Below the pieces are notes generated by a model. That model did not search any database and was not told where the DNA came from. It was given only the letters and a program-made list of their open reading frames with translations. A stretch of 64,000 nucleotides of DNA from Actinomycetes bacterium (GTDB lineage: Bacteria; Actinomycetota; Acidimicrobiia; Acidimicrobiales; RAAP-2): assembly GCA_021845725.1 (NCBI GenBank), contig JAJZVL010000009.1, positions 878-64,877 on the forward strand, written 5' to 3'. This document shows positions 9,652 through 18,689 of this stretch, piece after piece. The translations under genes were made by a program, and so were the position numbers. Every line of letters starts with the position of its first letter. The first letter of the stretch is position 1.

Positions 9652-9729
9652 GTCGAACCTCCCTGCCCTCGAAGTGTAGGGGCCCCTGAGGGCTCGCTCC
9701 TCTGACCGGCCCTCCGGCACAATGGTGCG
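9652..9729. promoter_or_regulatory. Divergent promoter region of split kdpD halves
   Basis: A 78-bp gap separates the divergent GTG starts of the kinase half and the KdpD-N/USP half. It must hold the starts of both transcripts. I see no clear -35/-10 pair or palindrome. Confidence 0.4.
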
Positions 9730-10923
9730 GTGGAGGAGCCGGTCGCAGTCGACGATGAGTCCGCGCAGGCGGTCCGCCCAGCCGGACGCTTCCGCCTCTA
9801 CATGGGTGCGGCCGCCGGGGTCGGCAAGACCGTCGCCATGCTCGACGAGGGATGGCGCCGACATGCACGCGGCACCGACGTGGTGATCGGCTTCGTCGAG
9901 ACGCACGGCAGGCCCAAGACCGCTGAGGGGATCCGGGACCTCGAGGTCGTTCCCCGAAAGGCGGTCGAGTACCGGGGGGCGACCTTCTACGAGATGGACC
10001 TCGAGGCCGTGCTGCGGCGTCGCCCGGAAGTGGCGCTGGTCGACGAGCTCGCGCACACGAACGTGCCCGGGTCGGGACCGCACGAGAAGCGCTGGGAGGA
10101 CGTCCTCGACCTGCTGCAGGCAGGCATCGCGGTGATCAGCACCGTCAACATCCAGCACCTCGAGAGTGTCGCGGACGCCGTGGAGGCCATCACGGGCGCT
10201 CGCATCCGAGAGCGTGTGCCCGACTGGGTGGTACGACGTGCAGACCAGCTCGAGCTCATCGACTCCTCTCCCGAGCAGCTCCGCCGGCGCATGCTGCACG
10301 GGAACATCTATCCCCCCGACAAGGTCCCCGCCGCGCTGAACGGCTTCTTCCGCACGGAGAACCTGGTCGCGCTGCGTGAGCTCGCGCTGCGCTTCGTCGC
10401 CGACGAGACCGAAGAGGAGCTGCTCCGGTTCCTCGAGAGCCACCGCCCCGCGACGGTATGGGACACCACCGAGCGCATCCTCGTCTCGGTCACGAGCGCA
10501 CCGGGGAGCGACGCAGTCGTGCGGCGGGCCGCCCGGATGGCCCAGCGGACCAAAGGGGAGCTCCTGGTGCTCCACGTGAGGGACCCCGAGCGCGAAGGGG
10601 CCGGTGACAAGGGCGCCCTCGACGTGCTGAGGCGGCTCGCAGAGGACGTCGGGGGACGGTGGATCGAGGTCGACGGGGACGATCCTGCTGCGACGATCGT
10701 CGAGATCGCCGCAGAGCACCAGGTGACCCAGATCGTCGTCGGCGCCACGCAGCGGAGCCGCTGGGACGAGCTCACCCGAGGCTCCGTCGTGCGAAGGGTG
10801 CTGCGCGCCGCTGCGCAGAGCGGGATCGACGTGCACGTCATCGCGCGCCGCGAGCTGCACGATGTCGGCGGCGGTGGCGACCGGATGGTCGGCGCCGGAG
10901 AGGGAGAGGAGCGCACCTCGTGA
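9730..10923 (+). CDS. KdpD N-terminal half: KdpD domain plus USP domain
   Basis: 397 residues matching only the cytoplasmic N-terminal part of KdpD. The KdpD domain (about 20-230) contains the Walker-A-like GAAAGVGKT, the switch VDELAHTNVPGSG and ISTVNIQHLES. A universal-stress-protein domain follows (about 245-375: ILVSVTSAPGSDAVVRRA, IVVGATQRSRWDEL, VHVI). It stops where the membrane domain would begin. In the classical protein this part binds nucleotides and senses K+ or ionic state. The rest of the kinase is divergently encoded from 9651, so signalling would need assembly in trans. Its stop overlaps the start of the acyl-CoA dehydrogenase gene (GTGA). Confidence 0.85.
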   Translation: MEEPVAVDDESAQAVRPAGRFRLYMGAAAGVGKTVAMLDEGWRRHARGTDVVIGFVETHGRPKTAEGIRDLEVVPRKAVEYRGATFYEMDLEAVLRRRPEVALVDELAHTNVPGSGPHEKRWEDVLDLLQAGIAVISTVNIQHLESVADAVEAITGARIRERVPDWVVRRADQLELIDSSPEQLRRRMLHGNIYPPDKVPAALNGFFRTENLVALRELALRFVADETEEELLRFLESHRPATVWDTTERILVSVTSAPGSDAVVRRAARMAQRTKGELLVLHVRDPEREGAGDKGALDVLRRLAEDVGGRWIEVDGDDPAATIVEIAAEHQVTQIVVGATQRSRWDELTRGSVVRRVLRAAAQSGIDVHVIARRELHDVGGGGDRMVGAGEGEERTS

Positions 10924-12167
10924 CCACGGGGACTTCCGGCCGTGGCGAACCCGGCAGTGAGCCTGGCAGTGAGACCCTCGAAGAGACGGTGGACGCGCTC
11001 GTCGACGACCTGCTCTCGGCTTTCCCCCCGGCGTCCACGCCCCCCGAACGCTTCCTCGGGGCCCAGTTCGACCGGGGGCTCGCGTGGGTGCACTTCCCCG
11101 AGGACCGGGGCGGGCTCGGATTTCCCCCCTCGCTCCACCAGCGGGTCCTCGCCCGGCTGGGTGGCGGCGGTGCGCCGACATCCGCGCTCCGCAACGTCAT
11201 CGGGTACGGCATGGTCGCGCCGACGCTGCTCGCGCACGGCACCGCGTCGCAGCTGGACCGCTACCTCCGGCCTCTGTTCACCGGCGAGGAGATCTGGTGC
11301 CAGCTCTTCAGCGAGCCTGGCGCAGGGTCGGACCTGGCGAGCCTGGCGACCCGAGCCGAGCGCGACGGCGACGAGTGGGTGATCAACGGGCAGAAGGTGT
11401 GGACGACCGCCGCGCATCTGGCAAGGTTCGGGCTGCTGCTCGCACGCAGTGACCCTGGCGTCCCGAAGCATGCAGGGCTCACCTGCTTTCTCGTAGACAT
11501 GCGAGCTGCCGGCGTCGACGTGCGACCGCTCTACCAGATGACCGGCGAGGCGGAGTTCAACGAGGTGTTCTTCACCGATGCCCGCGTGCCCGACTCGGCG
11601 CGCCTCGGCGGGGTGGGGGAGGGCTGGCGCGTGGCGCTCACGACGCTCATGCACGAGCGCGTCGCCATCGGGGGCGGCGTTGCCGAGCGCGGCGCAGGGC
11701 CCATCTCCGAAGCCGTGCGGCTGTGGCACGAGCGCTGGGCGGGCGACGCGTCGCCGCACGCCCTCGTGCTGCGCGACCGGCTCGTCCAGCGCTGGGTGGC
11801 CCACGAGGTCGCGCGCCTCACGAACCTCCGTGCCGCGCACAACCGGCGCGCCGGGATCCCAGGACCCGAGGGCTCCGTCGCGAAGCTTGCCTACGCGGAG
11901 GAGCGCAAGCGCGCGACGGAGCTCTGCGTGGACCTCATGGGTGCCGACGGCATGCTCTACGCCTCGGACTACCCCAGAGTTCTGCCGACGGAGCTCATGT
12001 CGTCTCCGACCGACGTGCGGCGGCTGTTCCTCCGGGCGAGGGCGAGCTCCATCGAAGGCGGCACGTCGGAGATCATGCGCAACATCCTCGGCGAGCGCGT
12101 GCTCGGCCTTCCCGCAGAGCCGAGGAACGACCGGGACCTGCCATGGAGAGACGTCCCGCGCAGCTGA
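10920..12167 (+). CDS. Acyl-CoA dehydrogenase family protein
   Basis: 415 residues with the FAD-dependent acyl-CoA dehydrogenase layout: helical N-terminal domain, middle beta domain with LFSEPGAGSDLASL and the flavin-contact segment WVINGQKVWTTAAHLA, and a C-terminal helical domain ending in RASSIEGGTSEIMRNILGER, the region holding family active-site and FAD contacts. GTG 10920 overlaps the previous stop and follows GGAGAGGGAGAGG. It would oxidise an acyl-CoA to the 2-enoyl-CoA with electrons passed to ETF. Chain specificity is not clear. Coupling to a KdpD half is odd and has no evident biochemical reason. Confidence 0.88.
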   Translation: MTTGTSGRGEPGSEPGSETLEETVDALVDDLLSAFPPASTPPERFLGAQFDRGLAWVHFPEDRGGLGFPPSLHQRVLARLGGGGAPTSALRNVIGYGMVAPTLLAHGTASQLDRYLRPLFTGEEIWCQLFSEPGAGSDLASLATRAERDGDEWVINGQKVWTTAAHLARFGLLLARSDPGVPKHAGLTCFLVDMRAAGVDVRPLYQMTGEAEFNEVFFTDARVPDSARLGGVGEGWRVALTTLMHERVAIGGGVAERGAGPISEAVRLWHERWAGDASPHALVLRDRLVQRWVAHEVARLTNLRAAHNRRAGIPGPEGSVAKLAYAEERKRATELCVDLMGADGMLYASDYPRVLPTELMSSPTDVRRLFLRARASSIEGGTSEIMRNILGERVLGLPAEPRNDRDLPWRDVPRS

Positions 12168-12205
12168 CGGGTGCACGCGGGGGCGACCGACGCCGAGCAG
12201 GCGGC

Positions 12206-14545
12206 TCAGGACGGATCGAGCGAAAGGGCGAGCAAGGCGACGTCGTCGCGGCGTTGCGAGGCGATCCCGGCGACGACCCGGTCGCACACGGCGACCGGGC
12301 TCCGCTCGCCGACGGCGGCGATCTCGGCCAGGTGCGCCATGCTCTCGTCGCTGCCCACGGTCCGCTCGTCGACGGCTCCGTCGGTGTAGGCGAGCAGCAC
12401 CTGGCCCGCTTCGATCTTCCCGCGCCACACGTCCGAGCGCGGCGCCTCGACGCCGAGCGGCGGGCCGGGGGGCACCGGGAGGAACGCCGCCCCCGACGCG
12501 CCGACGAGGAGCGGGGCGTAGTGGCCTGCAGAGCCGATGGCAAGCTCGCCGGAGGACGGGTCGAGCAGTCCGACGACCATGGTCACGATCCGCTCGAAGC
12601 CGAGGAGTCCCCACACCGAGCGCAGCGCGGAGATGAGGGCGGACGGTGTCGGTGAGCGGCCTGCCAGTGCGCGGGCGGCGCTGCGCAGGTGACCCATCTG
12701 CGCAGCGGCATCCCGGTCGTGACCCGCGACGTCGCCGACCATGAAGAGCACGTCCCCTGCCGGCAGCACGAGCAGGTCGTAGAAGTCGCCGCCGACCTCG
12801 AGGCCCTGATTGGCGGTGAGGTAGCGAGTGTCCACGACGACCCCGGGGGCTTCCGGCACGCGCGGGGGCAGGAGGCTCGACTGCAGGATCATCGACGTCC
12901 GGAACACCGACTCGTAGCGGCGGGCGCGCTCGACGACCGACGCGACGTGGGACGCCAGGTCTTCGGCGAAGATGATCTCGTCGCGACCGAAGCTGTGGCT
13001 CGTCGACACGGACGTCATCGCTCCGACGACGGTGCCGGACGCGGCGAGGGGGACCGTGACGAACGAGCGGAACCCGAGCGAGCGCGCGAGGGCGAAGTGC
13101 TCGTCGCTGAGCGTCATCGCTCGCAGGAGCGCCTCGGACATGTCCTCGGACCAAGTGGGCTCGCCGGTGGTGATCGCCCGGACCGCCGGGTGCTCCGATC
13201 GAGGATCGGGCGGGAACTCGGCGAGGAGCCGGTCGACGAGGGGCTGGAGGGCTGGGTCGCGGTGCTTCGCGGCCATGCGCGCGAGGTGCCCATCCTCGGC
13301 GACGACGTCGATGAGGCAGATCTCGCCGACCTTCGTGACCGCGAGGTCGGCGAGCCGGACGAGGGTCGCGGCAAGGTCGTCCGCCTCGGCCAGGACCTGC
13401 GCTGCCTGTGCGAAGAACGACGCGCGCTCTGCGGCCTGCCGTTCGGCCTCGACCAGACGGGCGCGTTCGAGCGCTTGGGCGGCTTGGCGGACGACGAGGG
13501 CGAGGAAGGCCCGTAGGTCCGGCGTGACCCGATCTGCTCCGCGCGCCACGAGCGCGAGCGCCCCGCGCGCGCCGTCATGCGTGACGATCGGCAGCACGGC
13601 CCAGCTGCTCTCGCCGGTGCTGGTGGTGGTGACCCCGTAGGTGACGGTTTGGCTGGCGATGGCGGCCGCGAGCGGGGAGCTGCTCTCGAGCTCAACGGTG
13701 TGCTCCCATCCGGGTTCCCAGCCAGGCGGCGCGTCTCCGGACTCGGCGCTGAGCTCGAGGTGCTTCTCCCCGAGCAGCCAGACGCCGCGCCAGGTGCCGT
13801 GCGCGGGGTCGAGCGATCGGACGACCGTGGCGGCGACCTCGTCCGACGAGCGCGTCGCGGCGAGCTCGGCGGTCACTCTTTGGATCCTGGCGATGCGGGT
13901 CGCGAGCTGCTCTGCCTCCCTGCGAGCGGCGCGCTCGCGCTCGAAGATCTCGATCCGGTCGAGCGCAGCTCCGAGGCGGTCCGCGACGAGCTGGAGGATG
14001 CCCTGGCCGACGAGGGCGAAACGCTCCGCTTCGCTGCTTGCCGCCCAGAACACCCCGATGGGGTGGTGGTCGTGGCCGAGGATCGGGGCCGCGGCCAAAG
14101 AGCGCGGGTGGCTGCCTTCTTGGACCGGGTCGACGGCGACCGCCGACGGCAGCTCGGCGACCATGAGCGGCTCGCTGCTCGCGAGCACCTTCGCGGCCGT
14201 CCGCTCCCCGGCGCGGGTTCCGGTACCGATGGTGAGCTCCTCGTCGAGCCCGGCTGCGGCGCGCGCGATCAGCTCGTCGCCGGCCCGGTTCGCCAGCTCG
14301 ATCGCGACGGCGTCGACGGACAGGAGGCGGCGCATCGCCATGAGCGCCTCTCGCAGGGCGGGGTCGAGCGAGCGAGGGACGACCGACGCGTCGGCGTCCG
14401 CTCGCACTGACCGCCACAGCCGGCTGAGAGGGTCGACGAGTGCGGCTGCGGCGCGCTCGATCGCCAGGAGGTTCTCGATCGTGAGCATCGGGCCCTGCGC
14501 TCCAGGCGACCTCTGCGCCTCCGCCCGAGCACCGCGCGCGGTCAT
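12206..14545 (-). CDS. Triple-GAF SpoIIE-type PP2C phosphatase
   Basis: 779 residues. Three GAF-like sensory domains occupy roughly residues 55-200, 215-365 and 385-545, separated by coiled-coil-like Arg/Glu/Ala-rich helices. The C-terminal SpoIIE/PP2C domain (about 560-775) has the metal-binding motifs EVGGDFYDLLVLP, MVGDVAGHD, IGSAGHYAPLLV and the final SQRRDDVALLAL. Such proteins dephosphorylate anti-sigma-factor antagonists in partner-switching stress pathways; no such partner is encoded nearby. ATG 14545 overlaps the nadC stop (ATGA), implying coupling to NAD synthesis genes; ATG 14488 is an alternative. Ligands of the GAF domains unknown. Confidence 0.85.
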   Translation of the reverse strand: MTARGARAEAQRSPGAQGPMLTIENLLAIERAAAALVDPLSRLWRSVRADADASVVPRSLDPALREALMAMRRLLSVDAVAIELANRAGDELIARAAAGLDEELTIGTGTRAGERTAAKVLASSEPLMVAELPSAVAVDPVQEGSHPRSLAAAPILGHDHHPIGVFWAASSEAERFALVGQGILQLVADRLGAALDRIEIFERERAARREAEQLATRIARIQRVTAELAATRSSDEVAATVVRSLDPAHGTWRGVWLLGEKHLELSAESGDAPPGWEPGWEHTVELESSSPLAAAIASQTVTYGVTTTSTGESSWAVLPIVTHDGARGALALVARGADRVTPDLRAFLALVVRQAAQALERARLVEAERQAAERASFFAQAAQVLAEADDLAATLVRLADLAVTKVGEICLIDVVAEDGHLARMAAKHRDPALQPLVDRLLAEFPPDPRSEHPAVRAITTGEPTWSEDMSEALLRAMTLSDEHFALARSLGFRSFVTVPLAASGTVVGAMTSVSTSHSFGRDEIIFAEDLASHVASVVERARRYESVFRTSMILQSSLLPPRVPEAPGVVVDTRYLTANQGLEVGGDFYDLLVLPAGDVLFMVGDVAGHDRDAAAQMGHLRSAARALAGRSPTPSALISALRSVWGLLGFERIVTMVVGLLDPSSGELAIGSAGHYAPLLVGASGAAFLPVPPGPPLGVEAPRSDVWRGKIEAGQVLLAYTDGAVDERTVGSDESMAHLAEIAAVGERSPVAVCDRVVAGIASQRRDDVALLALSLDPS

Positions 14546-15408
14546 GTCTCGCGCAGGTCCAACCCGAGGTCGAGGGCGGGGGCGGAGTGCGTGAGCGCGC
14601 CGATCGACAGCAGGTCGGCTCCGGCCGCCGCGAACGCCGGCGCGCTGGCCTCACTGAGACCCCCCGAGACCTCTACGAGCACGTTGGACCCATCCGCGCG
14701 CAGCGCGCGGACGGTGCTGGCGACCTCGTCGGGAGCCATGTTGTCGAGCATCACGACGTGGGCGCCGGCAGCCGCTGCCTCCATGGCCTGCTCCGGGCGG
14801 TCGCACTCGACCTCGACCATGCGCATCGGGAATTGCGCAAGGGCACGTGCGACTGCGTCGGCGATCGGCAGGCTGCCGAGGTGGTTGTCTTTCACCAAGA
14901 TGCCGTCGGACAGCGACCCGCGGTGGTTCCGTCCCCCGCCGGCGCGCACCGCGGCCTTCTGCAGCGCGCGCAGCCCGGGGATCGTCTTGCGGGTGTCCAC
15001 CACCCTCGTCGACGGGTTGGCTGCGGCGACCGCGTCGACGACGCGGCGCGTCGCGCTCGCCACCCCGGAGAGGTGGCAGAGGAAGTTGAGCGCCGTGCGC
15101 TCCGCGGTGAGGACCGAGCGGAGGGACCCCCTGACGTGAGCGACGACTGTGCCCGCGGCGACGGCGGTGCCGTCGGGGGCGTGCCAGTCCACCTCGACAT
15201 CGGGGTCGACCTGGAGGAACGACTCGAGCGCGCAGAGTCGTCCTGCCACGACGCCCGACGCCCGGGCCACGACCGCGGACGTGACGGTGCGTGACGCGTC
15301 GACCAGGGAGGCGGTCAGATCTCCGAGGGGGAGCCAGTCCTCGGCGAGCGCGAGGGCGACCGCCTGACGCACCGCGAGGGACGGCGGGTCGACCGGCGAG
15401 GACGGCAT
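14542..15408 (-). CDS. nadC: Quinolinate phosphoribosyltransferase (nicotinate-nucleotide pyrophosphorylase)
   Basis: A 288-residue enzyme of de novo NAD synthesis: quinolinate plus PRPP gives nicotinate mononucleotide, CO2 and PPi. Recognisable segments are ALAEDWLPLGDLTA at the N-terminus, ERTALNFLCHLSGVAS, the active-site run TRKTIPGLRALQKAAVRAGG with GGRNHRGSLSDGILVKDNH, and IEVSGG-type end (VEVSGGLSEASAPAFAAAGADLLSIG). Length is standard. It starts 7 nt after the M20 peptidase stop and its stop overlaps the next start, giving a three-gene operon. nadA and nadB are not in the window. Confidence 0.95.
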   Translation of the reverse strand: MPSSPVDPPSLAVRQAVALALAEDWLPLGDLTASLVDASRTVTSAVVARASGVVAGRLCALESFLQVDPDVEVDWHAPDGTAVAAGTVVAHVRGSLRSVLTAERTALNFLCHLSGVASATRRVVDAVAAANPSTRVVDTRKTIPGLRALQKAAVRAGGGRNHRGSLSDGILVKDNHLGSLPIADAVARALAQFPMRMVEVECDRPEQAMEAAAAGAHVVMLDNMAPDEVASTVRALRADGSNVLVEVSGGLSEASAPAFAAAGADLLSIGALTHSAPALDLGLDLRET

Positions 15409-15415
15409 GATCGCC

Positions 15416-16858
15416 TCAGCCGGCTTTGCCGGTCGATCTTGTCCCGGCGGCTTCGACGAGGCGGGCCGTGGCGACGGTCACGGCCTCTGCCATCGGGAGA
15501 TGCAAGAACTCGTTCGGCCCGTGGGCGTTGCTCCCGGGGCCGAGCACCCCGGTCGCCACCAGCGGGACGCCGGGGTAGCGCTCCGTGAGCATGGCGAGGA
15601 ACGGGATCGTCCCACCCTCCCCGAAGGAGCCGGGCGGCGTGCCGAACAGCTCCTCGGAGGCGCGGGTGAACGCCTGGTCGACCCAGCCATCCATCGGCGG
15701 CGCCGCCCAGCCGTCCGCAGCGCCGTCGACGCGGACCTCGACGCGTGCCCCAGAGGGCGGTTCCGCGCTCAAGACCGACTCGAGCGCTGCCTTGGCCGAC
15801 GCGGCGTCCACGGTCGGAGGGAGACGGAGGGAGATCTTGGCCGTGGTGCAGGGGCGCAGGACGTTCCCGCCGTCACGGACTGCCGGGATGCCGTCCATGC
15901 CGGTGACCGCGAGCACTGGTGTCCAGGCGCGGCGCACCAGGCGGTCTTCGTCGGACGCGCCCTCGAGCTCGAGTCCCGGGACGATGGGGAAGGCCGCGGT
16001 GGCGTCCCACCCCGGGGGCATCCTCTGCACCGCCGGCCGGTTGCCAGCGTGGAGCGCGGCGAGCCGCACCTCTCCGGTGCGCGGGTCCTCGAGCCGATCG
16101 AGCAGGAGGCGGAGCAGCCGGAAGGATGTCGGGACGATGCCGCCGGCGCTGCCGCTGTGGACCCCTTCGGAGAGCACCTGCACCGAGACGGTGGCCACGA
16201 GGTTGCCGCGCAGGGAAGAGGTGAGCCACAGGCGGTCGTAGCTGAGGCACCCCGAGTCGAGGCATACGACGAGGTCGGGAGCTCCAAGCGTTGCGCTCGC
16301 GGCATCGAGGTGCCCGGGGAGGTCGGGGCTCCCGCTCTCCTCGCTGGCTTCGACGAGCACGACGACACGCGGTCGGGGAATGCTGGCGGCATCGAGGATC
16401 TCCACGGCCGTCACCGCGGCGAACAGCGCGTACCCGTCGTCCGCGGTTCCCCTGCCGTAGAGGCGGTCGTCTTGCCGCACCGGGGTGAACGGCCCCAGGC
16501 CGTCCCGCCACTCGCCGAGAGCGGGCTGCTTGTCCAAGTGCCCGTAGACGAGCACCGTGCCGGTCCGCCCGCCGGTCGCTGGGGCGTCGACGAGCAGGAG
16601 CGGGGTCCTCCCGCTGTCGCCGAGCACCTCTGCGTGCAACCCGTCGACCGCCCTGTCTCTGGACCACTCCTGGAGCAGCGACGCGGCCTCGGCGAGATGG
16701 CCCGCCGCTTCCCAGTCCTCGTCGAAGTCAGGGGACAGGCACGGGATGGCCGTATAGCGCTCGAGCGCCGGAAGGACGTCGTCTTCCCAGCTCCGGTGCG
16801 CCCGACCGCGCAGGTCGCCGCCGACGGGGGGGACCGAGAGGCTTGCGTTCCTTGACAT
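15416..16858 (-). CDS. M20-family metallopeptidase (dipeptidase-like)
   Basis: 480 residues of the M20/M25/M40 family. Metal ligand and catalytic motifs are VLVYGHLDKQP (His and Asp), LYGRGTADDGYAL (bridging Asp), VLVEASEESGSPD (Glu-Glu) and the late His region NAHGPNEF. The dimerisation/lid domain is at about 200-330. The length and D-G-Y variant fit the carnosinase/dipeptidase branch rather than DapE. ATG 16858 is chosen; the frame extends to 16915 with unconserved residues. First gene of an operon with nadC and the GAF-SpoIIE phosphatase. Substrate not determined. Confidence 0.88.
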   Translation of the reverse strand: MSRNASLSVPPVGGDLRGRAHRSWEDDVLPALERYTAIPCLSPDFDEDWEAAGHLAEAASLLQEWSRDRAVDGLHAEVLGDSGRTPLLLVDAPATGGRTGTVLVYGHLDKQPALGEWRDGLGPFTPVRQDDRLYGRGTADDGYALFAAVTAVEILDAASIPRPRVVVLVEASEESGSPDLPGHLDAASATLGAPDLVVCLDSGCLSYDRLWLTSSLRGNLVATVSVQVLSEGVHSGSAGGIVPTSFRLLRLLLDRLEDPRTGEVRLAALHAGNRPAVQRMPPGWDATAAFPIVPGLELEGASDEDRLVRRAWTPVLAVTGMDGIPAVRDGGNVLRPCTTAKISLRLPPTVDAASAKAALESVLSAEPPSGARVEVRVDGAADGWAAPPMDGWVDQAFTRASEELFGTPPGSFGEGGTIPFLAMLTERYPGVPLVATGVLGPGSNAHGPNEFLHLPMAEAVTVATARLVEAAGTRSTGKAG

Positions 16859-16960
16859 CGTCCTGACGCTACCGCCAACGTTGGCTGCCGGGCGGCGGGA
16901 CGCGTTGACGGGCACTCACCCGGCGAGGCGGCGCGTCCACGACACTCGAGCGGGTGTGGT

Positions 16961-17155
16961 TCAGCAGGCCGGCGGCGAGGTCCTCTGCGGGTCGCGAGCC
17001 GCGTCGTGCGGAGGCACGACGCGGGCGTGACGATGCTCGACCCGACTGCGCCTCGCGCGATCCTTGCGATGGCGGGGGCGAAGGCCTCCCTCCAGTATCC
17101 AGGCGCCTGCCGCCCAGCACGAGAAACCCACGACTACCACGATCAAGAGCCTCAT
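16961..17155 (-). CDS. Possible small single-span membrane protein
   Basis: A 64-codon frame beginning MRLLIVVVVGFSCWAAGAWI, a clean single membrane helix or uncleaved signal, followed by an Arg/His-rich tail. GAGCGAGG lies 6 nt before the ATG. Little else supports it. The rest of the 448-bp interval between the M20 and tldE genes (16859-17306) holds no other convincing gene. Confidence 0.35.
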   Translation of the reverse strand: MRLLIVVVVGFSCWAAGAWILEGGLRPRHRKDRARRSRVEHRHARVVPPHDAARDPQRTSPPAC

Positions 17156-17306
17156 CGGGTGCCTCGCTCATCCGTCCTTCGCAATGCCATCGCAGGCCTG
17201 GCGTCATCGATGTCGGCGGTCCGGCCTACGCCATGTCGTGGCCACCTGCGCAGCTACGAGTCTGCCCCATCTCGCGCCTCGCTTGCCAGACCAGAGGGGC
17301 GGCGGC

Positions 17307-18689
17307 TCAGATCGCTTGGCTCGCCGTCGACATGTTCCAGCCCGGCACGTGCAGCGCCGGCATCGCGGTCCGGTTCATCCACGACCCGCCCTCGCGCGCG
17401 AAGGTGCGCACCGCCGACGACGCGTGGGTCGCGCGGACCAGCACGTCGACGGGGCTCTCGTTGAAGCGGAAATTGCCCGTCGCACCGACCACCTGGCCGT
17501 CCTCGACGACGTAGACCCCGTCACGGGTGAGCCCGGTGAGCAGCAGCGTCTTCGGGTCGACCTCCCGGATGTACCACAGACAGGTGACGAGGAGGCCCCG
17601 CTCCATAGCCCCGACCAGGTCTTCGAGCGATCCCTCGGCGCCGGCGAGCGCGAGCGAGAGGTTGTCGGCGCCAGCCGCGGGCCTTGCGTGCGACCGCACG
17701 GCACCCGCGCGGTGGTAGCGGAGGGACTCGAGCCGGCCTTTGCGGAGCCAGTCGGTCCGGCCGAGGGGCAGCCCGTTGTCGAAAACGGAGGCATCCGCCG
17801 AGGACACGCTCGTGACGAAGAAGGGCGCGCACTCGAGACCGGGCTCGGCGGGGTCGCTCCACAGGTCGAAGCCCAGAGGCGTCAGCGGCTCGCCGAGGCG
17901 CGTGCCACCGCCCGGCTTCGAGAAGACCGTGCGGCCCTCCTCGGACTCGCGGCCGCTGGCTGCGCCGGCCAAGAAGAGCATGAGATCGGCGACCGCGCTC
18001 GGTGCCAGGAGCACGTCGTGACGGCCGGGCGCCACGTCGATGCGCCGGGCGGCCCACCGAAGGCCCCGGCGAACCGTCTCTTCGAGCGACTCGAGCTCGA
18101 CGTCGAGAAAGTCCGCAGTGCCCGCACCGGCCCACGCCGAGGCACCGCCGCCGCGCCCGACGAGCTGCAGCGCGCCGGTCGGCTGGGCGTGGCGGCGCCG
18201 GAGCCCGGTCGACGTTGCGAGATAGGTGGTGGTCATGCGGTGCTCCGCGAAGCCGGAGAGGACGGCGTCCGTCGCGTCGGCCCGTGCGAACGCGCCAACG
18301 AGACCGCGGACGACGGGCGCGAGGTGCTCGAGCTCGGTCACGCCCGCGTCCTCGCCGAAGTCCGGATCCTCGCCGCCTTCCATGAGCGGAGCCGCGTCGT
18401 CCACCGCGGTCTTGGAGCCGGCCGCCTCGGCGACCAACTCGTCGACGTCGACCTCGCCGCTTCGGCGCGCCACGCCGGCCGTCCCGGGCCCCCCTGGCGT
18501 GTCCGGCGGCTCGACGACGATCGCGGTCACGCGTCGGTCCACGCGGACGCCGTCGGTCGTCAACGTGTTGGTGGCGAAGCGCACCTCCGCCTCGTGGCGC
18601 TCCTCCACGATGGCGATGCACGGCCCTCGTGCCGCCCGCACGACGCGTTCGGCCACCTCCGACGGGGGTGCCAGGCCCGTCGCGCTCAC
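17307..18689 (-). CDS. tldE: TldE/PmbA-type metalloprotease subunit
   Basis: 460 residues of the TldD/PmbA family lacking the HExxH motif, as expected for TldE. Typical segments are the N-terminal domain with [63 protein letters not shown] and the Cys/His-containing end ([32 protein letters not shown]). With TldD it forms a heterodimeric zinc protease that degrades unfolded peptides and matures some peptide precursors. GTG 18689 overlaps the tldD stop (GTGA), so the pair is coupled. No RiPP precursor is visible close by. Confidence 0.9.
   Translation of the reverse strand: MSATGLAPPSEVAERVVRAARGPCIAIVEERHEAEVRFATNTLTTDGVRVDRRVTAIVVEPPDTPGGPGTAGVARRSGEVDVDELVAEAAGSKTAVDDAAPLMEGGEDPDFGEDAGVTELEHLAPVVRGLVGAFARADATDAVLSGFAEHRMTTTYLATSTGLRRRHAQPTGALQLVGRGGGASAWAGAGTADFLDVELESLEETVRRGLRWAARRIDVAPGRHDVLLAPSAVADLMLFLAGAASGRESEEGRTVFSKPGGGTRLGEPLTPLGFDLWSDPAEPGLECAPFFVTSVSSADASVFDNGLPLGRTDWLRKGRLESLRYHRAGAVRSHARPAAGADNLSLALAGAEGSLEDLVGAMERGLLVTCLWYIREVDPKTLLLTGLTRDGVYVVEDGQVVGATGNFRFNESPVDVLVRATHASSAVRTFAREGGSWMNRTAMPALHVPGWNMSTASQAI

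Noticed and set aside
9652-11181. 510-codon upstream extension of the kinase half on the - strand
   Set aside because: It lies antisense to the KdpD-N gene and shows no domain. A ribosome binding site marks GTG 9651.
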